A DNA stretch of 64,000 nucleotides from Mesorhizobium loti (GTDB lineage Bacteria > Pseudomonadota > Alphaproteobacteria > Rhizobiales > Rhizobiaceae). A model generated the notes under the pieces. It did no database searches, was not told the DNA's origin, and was given only the letters and a program-made list of their open reading frames with translations. Positions 41,651-51,302 of the stretch are shown one piece after another; within the stretch, counting starts at the first letter, position 1, and each line of letters begins with the position of its first letter. The position numbers and the translations under genes were made by a program. The stretch spans positions 1 through 64,000 of the forward strand of contig NZ_PJRO01000010.1 in NCBI RefSeq assembly GCF_002858745.1. The letters run 5' to 3'.

Positions 41651-43359
41651 GCCGCGACACTTTCCTCGATGCCGAGATAGGCTCTTTTGACGGCCCCCTG
41701 ATCCAGCACGACGGCGGGTGGTCCGGACGCAATGACCCGGCCGAAGTCGAGCACCGTGACCTGGCTGCAGGCTGCACGCACAAGGTCCATGTCGTGTTCG
41801 ACCAGCAATACGGACGAACCGAAACGTGCAGGAATTTCCGCGATGCGCTTGCCGAGCCTGAGCGTCTCCTCATGCGACTGGCCGGCCGCGGGTTCGTCGA
41901 GCAGGATGACGGCGGGCCTTGCCGCGACCACACCGGCGACGTCGAGCAGGCGGCGCGTTCCGGCGTCGACCGCCACTACTGGCGTTTCCGGGTTCGGACA
42001 GTCCAGCCATTCCAGCATGGCACGAACCTCGGCCTCGCTGAGGTTGCCTGCGGCAAGTCGCAGATAGCCGCCCACCGTCAGTTCCGGTGCGATGCGGTTG
42101 GTCTGCCATGTGCGACGTACACCGGCCCGGGCCCGGAGATGCGCCGCCTGCCCTTCCAGCGGCGAGGACCCCAGCTTGATCGAGCCTTCATAAGCGGCGA
42201 GGAAACCCGAGACTGCGTCGATGAACGTCGATTTGCCGGCGCCGTTCGGCCCGATCAGACCAGCGACCGAGCCGGCCGGAATGGTCAGATCGACACCGTC
42301 AAGCGCCAATACAGTGCCATAACGCACGGTGAGCTTGTCGACGGTGAGCGCCGCGCCCTTGGCATGCTCGGTGCGTATCGGCAGATCGCCCTCCGACGAA
42401 GCGGAGCCGACCGCCGTTCGCTTCGGCGCAAGCTTGCGCAGCAGTCGGCGGTAGGTCTCGCTCATCGTTTCGCCGGTTGATAGCGCCTGCGTGGCGCCAA
42501 GCGCGAACAGCACGTTACCGATATCCTGCGGCAGGTCGAAGCGGCGCAGGATTTCCGGGAACATGACGACAAGAATGCCGCCGATGATCGCGCCTTCGGC
42601 GAAGTGCGCGCCGGTCATCACAGCAACCGCATAGAGGCTGAGCGATTGCATCATCGAGAAATTCTCGGCCACAAGCGTGCCGAGATAACCGGCGAGCAGC
42701 CCGCCGGAGATACCGGCGATGAAAGCGCTGATGGCAAAGGCGGAGAGCTTGGCCTTGGCAACGCTGACACCATGCGCAGCGGCGGCACGTTCGGAATGAC
42801 GCACTGCCAGCCAAGAGGCACCGAGCCGCGACCGCGCCAGGAACTCGAGCGTCACGGCGATGGCGACATAGAAGATCAGCGCGAAGATGAAGTAGCCTTC
42901 GTCACTGTCGAACAGTGCAGGCCGCGGCACCTGGATGAAGGCGGTCTGGCCGGGAAATGTCATGGTCGCCAGGATGACGTCGAAGGCAGCAGCAAAAGAC
43001 AGGGTGATGATGGCGAGATTGATGCCCCGCAGCCTCAGCGCCGGTAATCCGATCGCGACACCGAGCGGCACGGCGGCCAGGCCGCCGAGCAGGATCCAGA
43101 GCGCCAGCCCGCCAGGCGCCTCGGCGAGGTTGAGATAGCCCACCGTCCAGGCGCCGACGCCGGCAAAGGACATCTGGCAGAGCGCAATCATGCCGGTGCG
43201 GCCAGCCACCAGCCCGAGGCTCTGGAGCGCCACACCGGTGATCAGCACCGACGTCGCCAGGAATACCCAATAGGACGGCAGCAACCCGGCAATGGCGCCA
43301 CCGAGAACAACGGCGGCGATGGTGATTATGAGCGATGCCCGGATACTAGCGCGCTTCAT
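41647..43359 (-). CDS. Fused LivM permease and LivG ATPase
   Basis: This 570-aa protein joins a LivM-type permease (about residues 1-310; GLVAGRTGMIALCQMSFAGVG-like region, LPALRLRGINLAI) to a LivG-type ATPase (about 330-570; Walker A GPNGAGKST, Walker B AVILLDEPAAG, ASGPPAVVLDQ near the end). Where LivG normally has an LSYGQQR-type signature, this one has VDAGTRR, so the signature is degenerate. The start ATG at 43359 overlaps livH by 14 bp. The longer frame to 43473 is antisense-like sequence inside livH and is rejected. Confidence 0.9.
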   Translation of the reverse strand: MKRASIRASLIITIAAVVLGGAIAGLLPSYWVFLATSVLITGVALQSLGLVAGRTGMIALCQMSFAGVGAWTVGYLNLAEAPGGLALWILLGGLAAVPLGVAIGLPALRLRGINLAIITLSFAAAFDVILATMTFPGQTAFIQVPRPALFDSDEGYFIFALIFYVAIAVTLEFLARSRLGASWLAVRHSERAAAAHGVSVAKAKLSAFAISAFIAGISGGLLAGYLGTLVAENFSMMQSLSLYAVAVMTGAHFAEGAIIGGILVVMFPEILRRFDLPQDIGNVLFALGATQALSTGETMSETYRRLLRKLAPKRTAVGSASSEGDLPIRTEHAKGAALTVDKLTVRYGTVLALDGVDLTIPAGSVAGLIGPNGAGKSTFIDAVSGFLAAYEGSIKLGSSPLEGQAAHLRARAGVRRTWQTNRIAPELTVGGYLRLAAGNLSEAEVRAMLEWLDCPNPETPVVAVDAGTRRLLDVAGVVAARPAVILLDEPAAGQSHEETLRLGKRIAEIPARFGSSVLLVEHDMDLVRAACSQVTVLDFGRVIASGPPAVVLDQGAVKRAYLGIEESVAA

Positions 43360-44215
43360 CCCAGCGGGCCTCCCTTTGCGACCACAGAAGCACGGCCAGG
43401 ATGACCAGGAACGGAATGGCGCTGCGATACTGGCTGATCGAGTCGACCGAACTCGCCAGGCCTTCGACGACACCGAGCAGGATGCCGCCGGCCAGCGTCA
43501 GCCAGAAGCTACGGAACAGTCCTACCAGAGCAGCGGCCAGTGCCGGCACGACGAGCAGGCTGAGCGTCATGAAATTCGGCGAACGCTGCGGCGCGATGAT
43601 CATCAATGCAAAGGTGGTAAAGGCGCCTGTCGCCCCCCAAACCAGCAGCGACAGCAGCCTCACCTTTACGCCGATCAGTTCGGCCGCGAGTGGCCGGTCC
43701 GACAGCGCGCGCAGATGCAGACCGATACGGGTGCGGTTGAGAAACAGATCGGACAGCACGGTGAAGAGCACAGCCAGTCCGATGGTGAGCACCGAAGCGA
43801 TCGTCACCTCGACACCGGCCATGCGGAAGGCGGAGCCCGGAAACAAGTCCGGCATGACACGCGGATGCTGGCCACCGGTCAGCCTCAGACCGATCGCGAT
43901 CAGGCCAACCAGCAGGGCAGCCGTCACTGCCGCCTTGGTCGACGAGTTCGCTTCAGCGAACCAGCGGGTCATGATGAAGCCGATCAGGACGCCGACCGCG
44001 GCACCGACCAGAATGCCCGCGATCACCGACGGAAAGGTCGGATAACCTGACTCGGTCAAGGCTATCAGCGCGAAGGTGCCAGCCGAGCCGATCGCGGCGC
44101 CGGTGAAATTGACCACGGCGACAAGCCGGTAGGTGAAGACGGCGCAGACGCCGAGCAGCGCATAGGTGCCGCCTGCCGCCAGCCCCGCAATGGCGGGTGT
44201 GAGAAACGAATTCAT
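43346..44215 (-). CDS. livH: Branched-chain amino-acid-type ABC transporter permease (LivH)
   Basis: This 289-aa polytopic inner-membrane protein is of the LivH type (AGLAAGGTYALLGVCAVFTYR near the N-terminus, GLHLRALSDRPLAAELIG loop). It pairs with the permease half of the next gene. It lies 60 bp after the binding-protein gene, with a terminator-like hairpin in the gap. Confidence 0.92.
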   Translation of the reverse strand: MNSFLTPAIAGLAAGGTYALLGVCAVFTYRLVAVVNFTGAAIGSAGTFALIALTESGYPTFPSVIAGILVGAAVGVLIGFIMTRWFAEANSSTKAAVTAALLVGLIAIGLRLTGGQHPRVMPDLFPGSAFRMAGVEVTIASVLTIGLAVLFTVLSDLFLNRTRIGLHLRALSDRPLAAELIGVKVRLLSLLVWGATGAFTTFALMIIAPQRSPNFMTLSLLVVPALAAALVGLFRSFWLTLAGGILLGVVEGLASSVDSISQYRSAIPFLVILAVLLWSQREARWDEAR

Positions 44216-44230
44216 CGATGATCCCGAATG

Positions 44231-44263
44231 AAAAAAGAGGACGGCAGAACATGCCTGCCGTCC
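44231..44263 (-). terminator. Terminator/attenuator between binding protein and livH
   Basis: On the minus strand GGACGGCAG pairs perfectly with CTGCCGTCC (44239-44247 and 44255-44263) over a 7-base loop and is followed by TCTTTTTT. It sits 13 bp after the binding-protein stop. Partial read-through here would make binding protein in excess over the membrane subunits. Confidence 0.85.
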
Positions 44264-44275
44264 TTCAGTCAGCGG

Positions 44276-45460
44276 CTACTTTGCGTCAGGAAGCACGACC
44301 CATTCAGGTGTTTCCACCTTCCAAGCCCCGTTTTCGAGCTTCATGACCTTGGTAGCGCGCATCGGCGAATGGGTCTTTGCTTCACCGAATACGTAGGGCG
44401 AGCCGGCGAGCGGATCCGAGATCGGCTTCATTTCCAGAAGCGCCTTGGTCACGCTTTCGCGCGTCACTTCGCCATCGATGCCCTCGATCACCTTGAGGAA
44501 CATCTTGGCGGCCAGGTAACCACCCTGCGAGAAGGCGGTGAGCGGTCGGCCTGCCGTGTTCATGTCGGCCATCCACTGTGCGTTGGCCGCCGAACCTGTT
44601 TCTGTGAACGGCTCCCACTCGGTGCCGACATAAATCGGCTGCTTGGTGTCGGCGAGTGCCTTGGCCACCTGTACCGTGTAGCCCGGAGCCAGGAACAGCC
44701 AGTTGATGCCGGTGATCTTCTGCGCATCGACCGTCTTGATCAACTGCACCACCTGCGGCTCGACCTGGTTGGTCAGAACCGTATCACAGCCGGCGTCACG
44801 CGCCTTGATGACATACGGCGTCAGATCGCCCTGGAAAGGCAGTGTGAGGTCAAGCAGATGCACCTTCTGACCGCTGATCTTCTCCCAGTCCTCTATACCC
44901 TTCTTGTACGCTTCCTGGGTGCCGCCGATGATGATGAAGAAGGCGCAGAACTTCTGGCTCTTCAGCACGTTGGTGGCGTAGTAGCCCATGGCTGTCGACA
45001 GCGTGAATGGGCCGACATTGACCGGGGCAACGCTAGGTGAAGCGAAACATGCAGCATCGACGCCAAGACCTTGAACCGATGATATTTTCTTGCGGCTGTA
45101 GTTGACGGCGTTGACGGCGCAATCGAGCAAGCTGCCCGAGCCAACCAAGGCGACCGCTTCCTTATTGTCGATCAGGTCGCGCGCAGCCTGGGCGGCAACG
45201 GCGGGGTCGGCCTTGTCGTCGGAGATCGTGTATTCGATCTTGCAACCGTTGATGCCGCCGGCGGCGTTGACAGCATCAAACGCAGCTTGCGTCGCCTTTG
45301 GCACCTCGCTGAAGTCAGCAGGACCGGTGATGGTCGAAACCGCGCCGACCTTGATCGTGCCGTTGGCGCAGGTTGGGCCGGCGGCAGCGGCACCTCCCGT
45401 CAGGGCACCGATGCCGATCGCGGCAAAGACGCCAGAAAGCAAAGCTGATTTCCAATGCAT
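44276..45460 (-). CDS. Liv-type periplasmic substrate-binding protein (first system)
   Basis: This 394-aa protein has a signal peptide (LLSGVFAAIGIGALTGG, cleavage near AAAAG) and the type I periplasmic binding fold of LivJ/LivK proteins (GTIKVGAVSTITGPADFS, PAVAAQAARDLIDNKEAVALVG). A Cys pair (GPTCANG, NGCKIEY) is visible. The start is the ATG at 45460 with AAGGGGAGAG upstream. It is a periplasmic receptor; its ligand cannot be read, but an amino acid or amide-like compound would fit the neighbouring amidohydrolase. Confidence 0.92.
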   Translation of the reverse strand: MHWKSALLSGVFAAIGIGALTGGAAAAGPTCANGTIKVGAVSTITGPADFSEVPKATQAAFDAVNAAGGINGCKIEYTISDDKADPAVAAQAARDLIDNKEAVALVGSGSLLDCAVNAVNYSRKKISSVQGLGVDAACFASPSVAPVNVGPFTLSTAMGYYATNVLKSQKFCAFFIIIGGTQEAYKKGIEDWEKISGQKVHLLDLTLPFQGDLTPYVIKARDAGCDTVLTNQVEPQVVQLIKTVDAQKITGINWLFLAPGYTVQVAKALADTKQPIYVGTEWEPFTETGSAANAQWMADMNTAGRPLTAFSQGGYLAAKMFLKVIEGIDGEVTRESVTKALLEMKPISDPLAGSPYVFGEAKTHSPMRATKVMKLENGAWKVETPEWVVLPDAK

Positions 45461-45488
45461 TTTCTCTCTCCCCTTGGTTAGTCGATTG

Positions 45489-46583
45489 TTATGCCGCATG
45501 CCTTTCGGGCGCTTTGGCCCCCGCTGGGCGAACCCCGGCGAATTTCACAAGCGTCCGTTCGATAACTTCGCGCGCGATGTCGCGCACAATGAAAACAAGC
45601 CGGGTGCGGCGATCCGGCGACGGCCATGAACCCAGCCTGGTCGGCGGATGAAACACATGCTGCACGCCATGCAGGACCAGCGGCCGCTCGAGATCGCCGG
45701 CGATGCAGACCAGGCCCTTGAGACGAAGAAGGTCTTCCCCCTTCAGCGCCGCGATATAGTCCAGCCATGTCGCGAAGGCTGCCCATTCCACCGGTTCGTC
45801 GATGACGAAGCTGTAGGACTGGATGCCGTGATGGTGGCCATGATCATGATGATGGCCATGATCATGGTCGTGGTGATCGCAGGCCGGCCCGCATTCATGG
45901 TCCTGAACCGACTGCACCGCCTTGTCGAACCAGGCGGCAATCCGGTCCTCGCGTCCCGGCGTTTCGGCGTCGAGAAGGGTTTCCAGCGCGGCGTCGGCAA
46001 CGAGGTACCGCTCTGCTGCCGGTGCAAGCGCTGCTAGCCTGTGCTGTAGCGCGTCCACCGTCCAGCCATCGACAAGATCGGCCTTGGTGATGATCAGACG
46101 GTCGGCCACCGCAACTTGCTTCGCAGCCTCGGCGTGGCGCTCCAGCGTTGCTGGACCATTGACGGCATCTACCGTGGTGATCACGCCCGCGACACGATAG
46201 CGGCCGGCAAGCTCCTGCTCCGCAATCAACGTGTGCAGGATCGGTGCTGGGTCGGCCAAACCGGTCGTCTCGATCACGACCCGGCTGAGCGGCGGCAATT
46301 CGCCAGCGGCTGCGCGTCGGCGCAGTGTTTTCAGCGTCTCTACCAGATCACCGCGCACCGTGCAGCACACGCAGCCATTGTCGAGCAGTTGGAATTGCTC
46401 TTCACTGGCTTCGATCAACAGGTGGTCGAGCCCGATCTCTCCGAATTCGTTGACGATGACGGCGGCACCCGCGAGCGACGGTTCCTTGAGCAGCCGGTTG
46501 AGCAACGTCGTCTTTCCGGAGCCGAGGAAACCGGTGAGGATGGTGACCGGGACAAGCCCGCCGGTGGGGTCAGGTTCGTTCAT
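45489..46583 (-). CDS. CobW/COG0523-family GTPase metallochaperone
   Basis: This 364-aa protein has Walker A GFLGSGKTTLLN, the CxCC metal-binding motif (NGCVCCTVRGDL), and a ITKADLVD G4-type motif. A His-rich loop near residues 235-252 (CDHHDHDHGHHHDHGHHHG) fits zinc binding. The C-terminal CobW_C domain has RLKGLVCIAGDLERPLVLHGVQ-like sequence and HPPTRLGSWP. It overlaps the amidohydrolase gene by 14 bp, so it may deliver metal to that enzyme; this is inference. Confidence 0.92.
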   Translation of the reverse strand: MNEPDPTGGLVPVTILTGFLGSGKTTLLNRLLKEPSLAGAAVIVNEFGEIGLDHLLIEASEEQFQLLDNGCVCCTVRGDLVETLKTLRRRAAAGELPPLSRVVIETTGLADPAPILHTLIAEQELAGRYRVAGVITTVDAVNGPATLERHAEAAKQVAVADRLIITKADLVDGWTVDALQHRLAALAPAAERYLVADAALETLLDAETPGREDRIAAWFDKAVQSVQDHECGPACDHHDHDHGHHHDHGHHHGIQSYSFVIDEPVEWAAFATWLDYIAALKGEDLLRLKGLVCIAGDLERPLVLHGVQHVFHPPTRLGSWPSPDRRTRLVFIVRDIAREVIERTLVKFAGVRPAGAKAPERHAA

Positions 46584-48234
46584 ACACCACCCTTCCCTCG
46601 AACCAGGTCGTCATGACCTTGATGTCGGCGATCTCGTCGGCCGGGATTTCAAGCACGTTGCGGTCAAGTTCGATAAAATCCGCCGACTTGCCGATCTCGA
46701 TCGAACCGATCGTCTCGCCGAGCCCGATGGCGCGGGCCGAATTGATGGTGAAGATCTCCAGCGCAGTGGCGACGTCGATCGCCTCTTCCGGCCAAAGCGC
46801 CTCGCCGGCGAACTCGCCTGTCGGGTTCTGTCGGGTGACCAGACCTTCGATGCCGTTCCACGGGTCGGGATTGGGCATGACCGGCCAGTCGGAGCCGCCT
46901 GCCAGCAGCGCGCCGGCGGCCAACAGCTGCTTGTTCGGCCAGAAGCGCAGCGCGCGTTCCACGCCCATCGCCTGCTTGTGGCCTTCCAGGAAGCTGGTCG
47001 GGTACCAGAGGAAGGGTGAAAGGTCGGCAGCAACGCCGAGTTCAGCAAAACGCGGGATGTCGCCAGGTGCGATATAGCTGGCATGCGCGATGTGATGGAT
47101 CAGCCTGGTCGGACCGTTGAAGGACCGCACGACGTCAATGGCATCGAGCGCCTGGGAGACGGCGGCGTCACCCGCACAGTGGATCTTCACCGCCAGCCCG
47201 AGCTTCTCGCACTTACCAACCCAGCGGATAAGATCCGGTACTGTGACGAGGGTCGAGCCGCGGAAGCAGCAGCCGAGGATCGGGTCGGTGGCGTAGGGCT
47301 CGTGGAAAGCGGCGGTCTTGGCGCCCGGTACTCCATCGAGGAACACCTTGACGAAATCAGGCTTGGCGTGGGCGCTGCGATACTGCTCCTTGAGCGCGAT
47401 CAGCTGGTCTCCGGCAATGCCGAACATGAAGGATGGTTCGACAGCTGGCATGGCCGACACCGACCACGCCGTCAGTTCGCCGCGATCGTCCAGTCCCTTG
47501 AGCGCAGCCAGGATCGGCTGCATGGCGGCAGCGTCGAGGAATGCCGTCACGCCGTAGGAGTTAAGCGTGGAGATGGACTGCGCCATCGCGGCCCGATCCA
47601 TCTCCTCGGTGTAGTAGCCGGAATTGGCGATGACGCTCTCAACCAGACCGGAGGCGGATTCGATCATAAGGCCGGTCGGCGCACCGGTTGCGGGATCGCG
47701 GCCGATGGAACCTTGGTCGGGATCAGGCGTGTCCCTGGTGATGCCGGCCAGCCGCATCGCCTCCGAGTTGACCCACCGGTTATGATAGCTGTCGTCGCGC
47801 AGCATGACCGGACGGCCCTGGGCGGCGGCATCCAGCTGGGCGAGTGCTTCCAGGCTGTTCAGTTTGCCGTGCAGATCGCTGCCCCACTGGCCCCCGATGA
47901 TCCAGCTGCCGGGCTTGGTGGAGGCTGCCTTTTCGCGCACCTTCTCGACAATGGTCTCGAAGCTCGAAGTCGAGGCATAACGCAGCTCGAACAGCTCTGC
48001 CTGGCCCCCCATCATCAAATGGGCGTGAACGTCGACGACGCCGGGCATCAGCATGGCGCCCTTGAGGTCGACCGAGCGCGTACTGCCTCCGGTAAAGGCT
48101 GCGACGCTTGCCGCATCGCCGATCGCCACGATGCGCCCGCCCTTCACCGCCACATGCGATGCCCACGGCTGCTTGCGGTTCATCGTGTAGATGCGGCCGT
48201 TGCCGAGAACGAGATCGGCACTTTTTTCAAGCAT
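46570..48234 (-). CDS. Metal-dependent amidohydrolase (YtcJ-like, amidohydrolase_3)
   Basis: This 554-aa protein has the metal-site motif VDVHAHLMMGG, then VKIHCAGDAAV, LIHHIAHASY and AGGSDWPVMPNP. This is the amidohydrolase_3/YtcJ layout (zinc or similar metal, hydrolysis of C-N bonds in cyclic or N-substituted amides). The GGAGG site before the ATG at 48234 is strong. It is translated upstream of the CobW gene and downstream of two dehydrogenases, in one minus-strand run. The substrate is unknown. Confidence 0.9.
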   Translation of the reverse strand: MLEKSADLVLGNGRIYTMNRKQPWASHVAVKGGRIVAIGDAASVAAFTGGSTRSVDLKGAMLMPGVVDVHAHLMMGGQAELFELRYASTSSFETIVEKVREKAASTKPGSWIIGGQWGSDLHGKLNSLEALAQLDAAAQGRPVMLRDDSYHNRWVNSEAMRLAGITRDTPDPDQGSIGRDPATGAPTGLMIESASGLVESVIANSGYYTEEMDRAAMAQSISTLNSYGVTAFLDAAAMQPILAALKGLDDRGELTAWSVSAMPAVEPSFMFGIAGDQLIALKEQYRSAHAKPDFVKVFLDGVPGAKTAAFHEPYATDPILGCCFRGSTLVTVPDLIRWVGKCEKLGLAVKIHCAGDAAVSQALDAIDVVRSFNGPTRLIHHIAHASYIAPGDIPRFAELGVAADLSPFLWYPTSFLEGHKQAMGVERALRFWPNKQLLAAGALLAGGSDWPVMPNPDPWNGIEGLVTRQNPTGEFAGEALWPEEAIDVATALEIFTINSARAIGLGETIGSIEIGKSADFIELDRNVLEIPADEIADIKVMTTWFEGRVVYERT

Positions 48235-48285
48235 TCTTATCCTCCACCCAATTCACCTAGCCGCGCTGATGCGGCCGTATTCTCC

Positions 48286-49059
48286 TCACACCGCCCTGTT
48301 GTGGGTCGGTGCCCTCCCTCCGCCGTCGGCAACCAGAACCGCACCCGTCACGAAGGATGCCTCGTCGGAAGCCAGGAACAGGCAGCAGGCTGCGATCTCG
48401 GCAGGGTCGGCGATGCGGCGCAGAGCGATGCGACCGGTGAGTGCCGCGAATTCCTGCTCCGGCGTCGAACCGTTGGCCGCCGCCGCAAACTCCATTTCCT
48501 CCTCGCTCATAGGCGTGCGTACCCAACCTGGCGCCAGCGCGTTGGCACGGATGCCATCGGGCCCATGTGCGTAGGCAATCGAGCGCGTGTATGAGACCAG
48601 CGCAGCCTTGCTCGCCGAATAGGCGGCGTTCTGGGCACTGGCGTTGAAGGCGCCGACCGAGGCGATGTTGACGACCGAGCCGCCCTTCTTCTTCAACAGC
48701 GGCAACGCTGCCCGGCAGACCATCATCGCGCCTGTCACGTTGACGGCAAAGGTCTTCTCCCAGACGTCGTTGGACACTGTTTCCGGCTCGTCCGGGATCA
48801 GCAATCCGGCCGCATTGACAACGATATCAATCTGGCCGCCGCATGCATCGACGGCGCGATTGACGTCAGTCTTGTCGGTGATGTCGCCATGCACGGCCTT
48901 GCCACCGCTGGCCTTGGTCGCAGCGTCCAACGCATCTCCGCCCAGGCCGAACAGTATGATCTCGGCGCCCTGCTTGCTGAAGAGCTCTGCAGTCGCCCGC
49001 CCCATGCCGGTGGCCGCACCGGTGATCAGTGCTTTGCGCCCCTGCAAACGCCCGCTCAC
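48286..49059 (-). CDS. Short-chain dehydrogenase/reductase
   Basis: This 257-aa Rossmann enzyme has TGAATGMGRA (NAD(P) binding), NAAG, a catalytic Ser in NIASVGAF and YSASK (Tyr/Lys pair). It ends in the usual SFVTGAVLVADGG. The GTG at 49059 overlaps the stop of the next SDR as GTGA and is preferred over the TTG at 49071. Confidence 0.9.
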   Translation of the reverse strand: MSGRLQGRKALITGAATGMGRATAELFSKQGAEIILFGLGGDALDAATKASGGKAVHGDITDKTDVNRAVDACGGQIDIVVNAAGLLIPDEPETVSNDVWEKTFAVNVTGAMMVCRAALPLLKKKGGSVVNIASVGAFNASAQNAAYSASKAALVSYTRSIAYAHGPDGIRANALAPGWVRTPMSEEEMEFAAAANGSTPEQEFAALTGRIALRRIADPAEIAACCLFLASDEASFVTGAVLVADGGGRAPTHNRAV

Positions 49060-49853
49060 GACAGCCCCCAATGCTTTTCGATCGCGTAACCGGTTTCCGG
49101 CAGCGTGGAACCGCCGTCGACCACGATGGTCTGGCCGGTGGTGTATTTGGCCTCGGGCGATGCCAGATACAGCATGGCGAAGGCGATATCGTCGGCTTCA
49201 CCATAGTGCCCGACCGGGATGAATTCGCTGAGCCTGTTCGCCACCTCCGGCTTGCTCATCGAACCGCGATCCTTGGCGATGAAGCCCGGCTCGACGCCGT
49301 TCACGGTGATGCCGTCTCGGGCATATTCGAAAGCAGCCCCCCGGATGAAGGCATTCACGCCGGCCTTGGCCGCTGAATAATGCGCACCGCCGGCCATGGC
49401 GACCCGAGCCGAAACGGACGACGTCACCAGGATACGGCCGAAATTCTGCTTGCGCATGATGGGCGCGGCCGCCTGCGCCAACCAGAAACAGGCCTTGAGG
49501 TTCAACGACAGCGCCTGCTCAAGCTTGTCTTCGTCGAGTTCGTCGATCGACGCCCACGGGCAGCCGCCGGCGTTGTGCACGACGATATCGAGCCGACCTG
49601 CACCTGCTGCCGCATTGTCGACGACCTCATGAAGCTCGGATCGGCCGAGACCCGGCAATGGAACGGCCCGCGCCGACAGGCTACGAGCAGTCAATTCCGC
49701 AGCGAGCGCTTCGGCAACGTCGAAGGTGCGGTTGGCGACAACGACCGAGGCCCCGGCTTCGGCAAACCGCGTGGCAATTGCCGCGCCGATGCCGCGTGCA
49801 CCGCCCGTCACCAAGGCCACCCGTCCGGTCAGATCAAAGCCCGGCGTGCTCAT
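49056..49853 (-). CDS. Short-chain dehydrogenase/reductase
   Basis: This 265-aa enzyme has TGGARGIGAA, HNAGG, TSSVSARVA (catalytic Ser) and HYSAAKAG (Tyr/Lys). The C-terminal region has YTTGQTIVVDGG. It lies 3 bp after the aminotransferase gene and overlaps the next SDR by 4 bp, so the three are likely co-translated. Substrate unknown. Confidence 0.9.
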   Translation of the reverse strand: MSTPGFDLTGRVALVTGGARGIGAAIATRFAEAGASVVVANRTFDVAEALAAELTARSLSARAVPLPGLGRSELHEVVDNAAAGAGRLDIVVHNAGGCPWASIDELDEDKLEQALSLNLKACFWLAQAAAPIMRKQNFGRILVTSSVSARVAMAGGAHYSAAKAGVNAFIRGAAFEYARDGITVNGVEPGFIAKDRGSMSKPEVANRLSEFIPVGHYGEADDIAFAMLYLASPEAKYTTGQTIVVDGGSTLPETGYAIEKHWGLS

Positions 49854-49856
49854 CGG

Positions 49857-51302
49857 TCAGGATACTCCGGCATCCGCAAGCAGACCGACGAAACGCCCGA
49901 ACACCTCTGTGTGACGATCGACCTGTTCCGCTGTCGTTGCCGGGCACATCAGGAACATGGTGTGGAACGGCGTCACCAAGATGCCTTCGTTCATGTAATA
50001 GGCGTGAAGCAGCGTCTCGAGATCCCCGCGCCGGCTGGCAATCACGTCGGCGCCGTTGCGTGGTGGCTTCGGCATGAACATGATCTCGGCGCGCGCGCCG
50101 ATCTGGGTGACATGCCAGGGCAATTCACGAGCCTTGATGACGCCGCGTGCACCTTCGGCAAGCCGCGTTGCATTGCCGGTCATCAGCTCGAAATTCGCCG
50201 GCGTCAGCACCTCCTCCAGCACCGCGCGCATGGTGGCCACCGTCAGTGCGTTACCGGCCAGCGTTCCGCCGATGCCGAGATGGGCGGACTGGCGCTCGCG
50301 CGGATTGACCTTGGGCACGATCGCCCACAGCCGCTCGGCGATTTCCTGAGAAACGCCGAAGATGCCGGCCGGAATACCGCCAGCGATGGCCTTGCCGGCC
50401 ACAAGGATATCCGGCTCCAGCCCATGCTGGCTGGTGTAGCCGCCAGGACCGCTTGAAATGGTATGCGTCTCGTCGATGATCAGCACCGTGCCGGTACGGC
50501 GCGTGATCTCGCGCAGCGCCTGGTGGAATCCGTCCGCGACCGGGATCATGCCGAAATTGGTCATCAACGGCTCGGTGAGCACGCAGGCGACGTCACCAGC
50601 CGAGAGAGCCTGTTCCAACGCTTCGACATCGTTGAACTCAATCACGCGCGATACGGTTGCATGGTCGACGCCGTTCGGATGGATCATATTGCGCAGGCCG
50701 ACGCGACCGTCGCGGATCTCGACATGCGCTTCCTCGACGCCGCCGTGGTAGCAGCCCGAGAAAACCAGCACCTTCGGCCGCCCGGTTATCATGCGGGCGA
50801 TGCGGATAGCACCCCGATTGGCATCGGTGGCCGACGTGGTCAGCGTCCAGTAAGGCAGGCCGAAACGACGGGTGAGCTCGGCACCAACCCACCGGCTGTC
50901 TTCGGTCGGCAGCATCATCGTGGTGCCATTTTGCAGCTGACGAACTGCGGCGCGGGTCACCGCCTCCTGCGCATGGCCGCACATGCCGCCGGTGTCGCCA
51001 AGCGCAAAGTCGACATAGTCCTTCCCGTCAATATCGCGAATATGCGCACCCTTGGCTTCCGCAGCATAGACCGGGAAACCACCTGCCCAGCGACGCATCC
51101 AGTGTGATGGACCGCCGTAGAGGAAGTGACGCTGCCCTTCCTGCCATGCTTCCGCCGAACGCGGATGGGTGAGCCAGAAGCGCTCCTGCTCCTGGTCGAG
51201 CAATTCCGCGATCGTTGCAGTGTTGCGGTCTGTTCGTGCAGCAAGCGTCAAGCCGTGAAATCTCCCTGTACATGCCCTCGCAGGCATGATTACAATTCCC
51301 AT
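49857..51302 (-). CDS. Class III (PLP) aminotransferase, glutamate-1-semialdehyde-like
   Basis: This 481-aa protein has the class III blocks TTSATDANRGAIRIAR, GCYHGG, LIIDETHTI (Asp that contacts the pyridine ring) and DILVAGKAIAGGIPAG (Schiff-base Lys). It resembles GSA-aminotransferase-like proteins found in catabolic clusters rather than HemL of haem synthesis. The N-terminal start is uncertain: ATG at 51302 or 51287, since the first ~15 residues look atypical. It heads a minus-strand run (aminotransferase, two SDRs, amidohydrolase, CobW, Liv) and is divergent from an IclR regulator. Confidence 0.88.
   Translation of the reverse strand: MGIVIMPARACTGRFHGLTLAARTDRNTATIAELLDQEQERFWLTHPRSAEAWQEGQRHFLYGGPSHWMRRWAGGFPVYAAEAKGAHIRDIDGKDYVDFALGDTGGMCGHAQEAVTRAAVRQLQNGTTMMLPTEDSRWVGAELTRRFGLPYWTLTTSATDANRGAIRIARMITGRPKVLVFSGCYHGGVEEAHVEIRDGRVGLRNMIHPNGVDHATVSRVIEFNDVEALEQALSAGDVACVLTEPLMTNFGMIPVADGFHQALREITRRTGTVLIIDETHTISSGPGGYTSQHGLEPDILVAGKAIAGGIPAGIFGVSQEIAERLWAIVPKVNPRERQSAHLGIGGTLAGNALTVATMRAVLEEVLTPANFELMTGNATRLAEGARGVIKARELPWHVTQIGARAEIMFMPKPPRNGADVIASRRGDLETLLHAYYMNEGILVTPFHTMFLMCPATTAEQVDRHTEVFGRFVGLLADAGVS

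Noticed and set aside
47083..48594. 503-codon plus-strand open frame
   Set aside because: It is antisense to the amidohydrolase, whose metal-binding motifs are intact.
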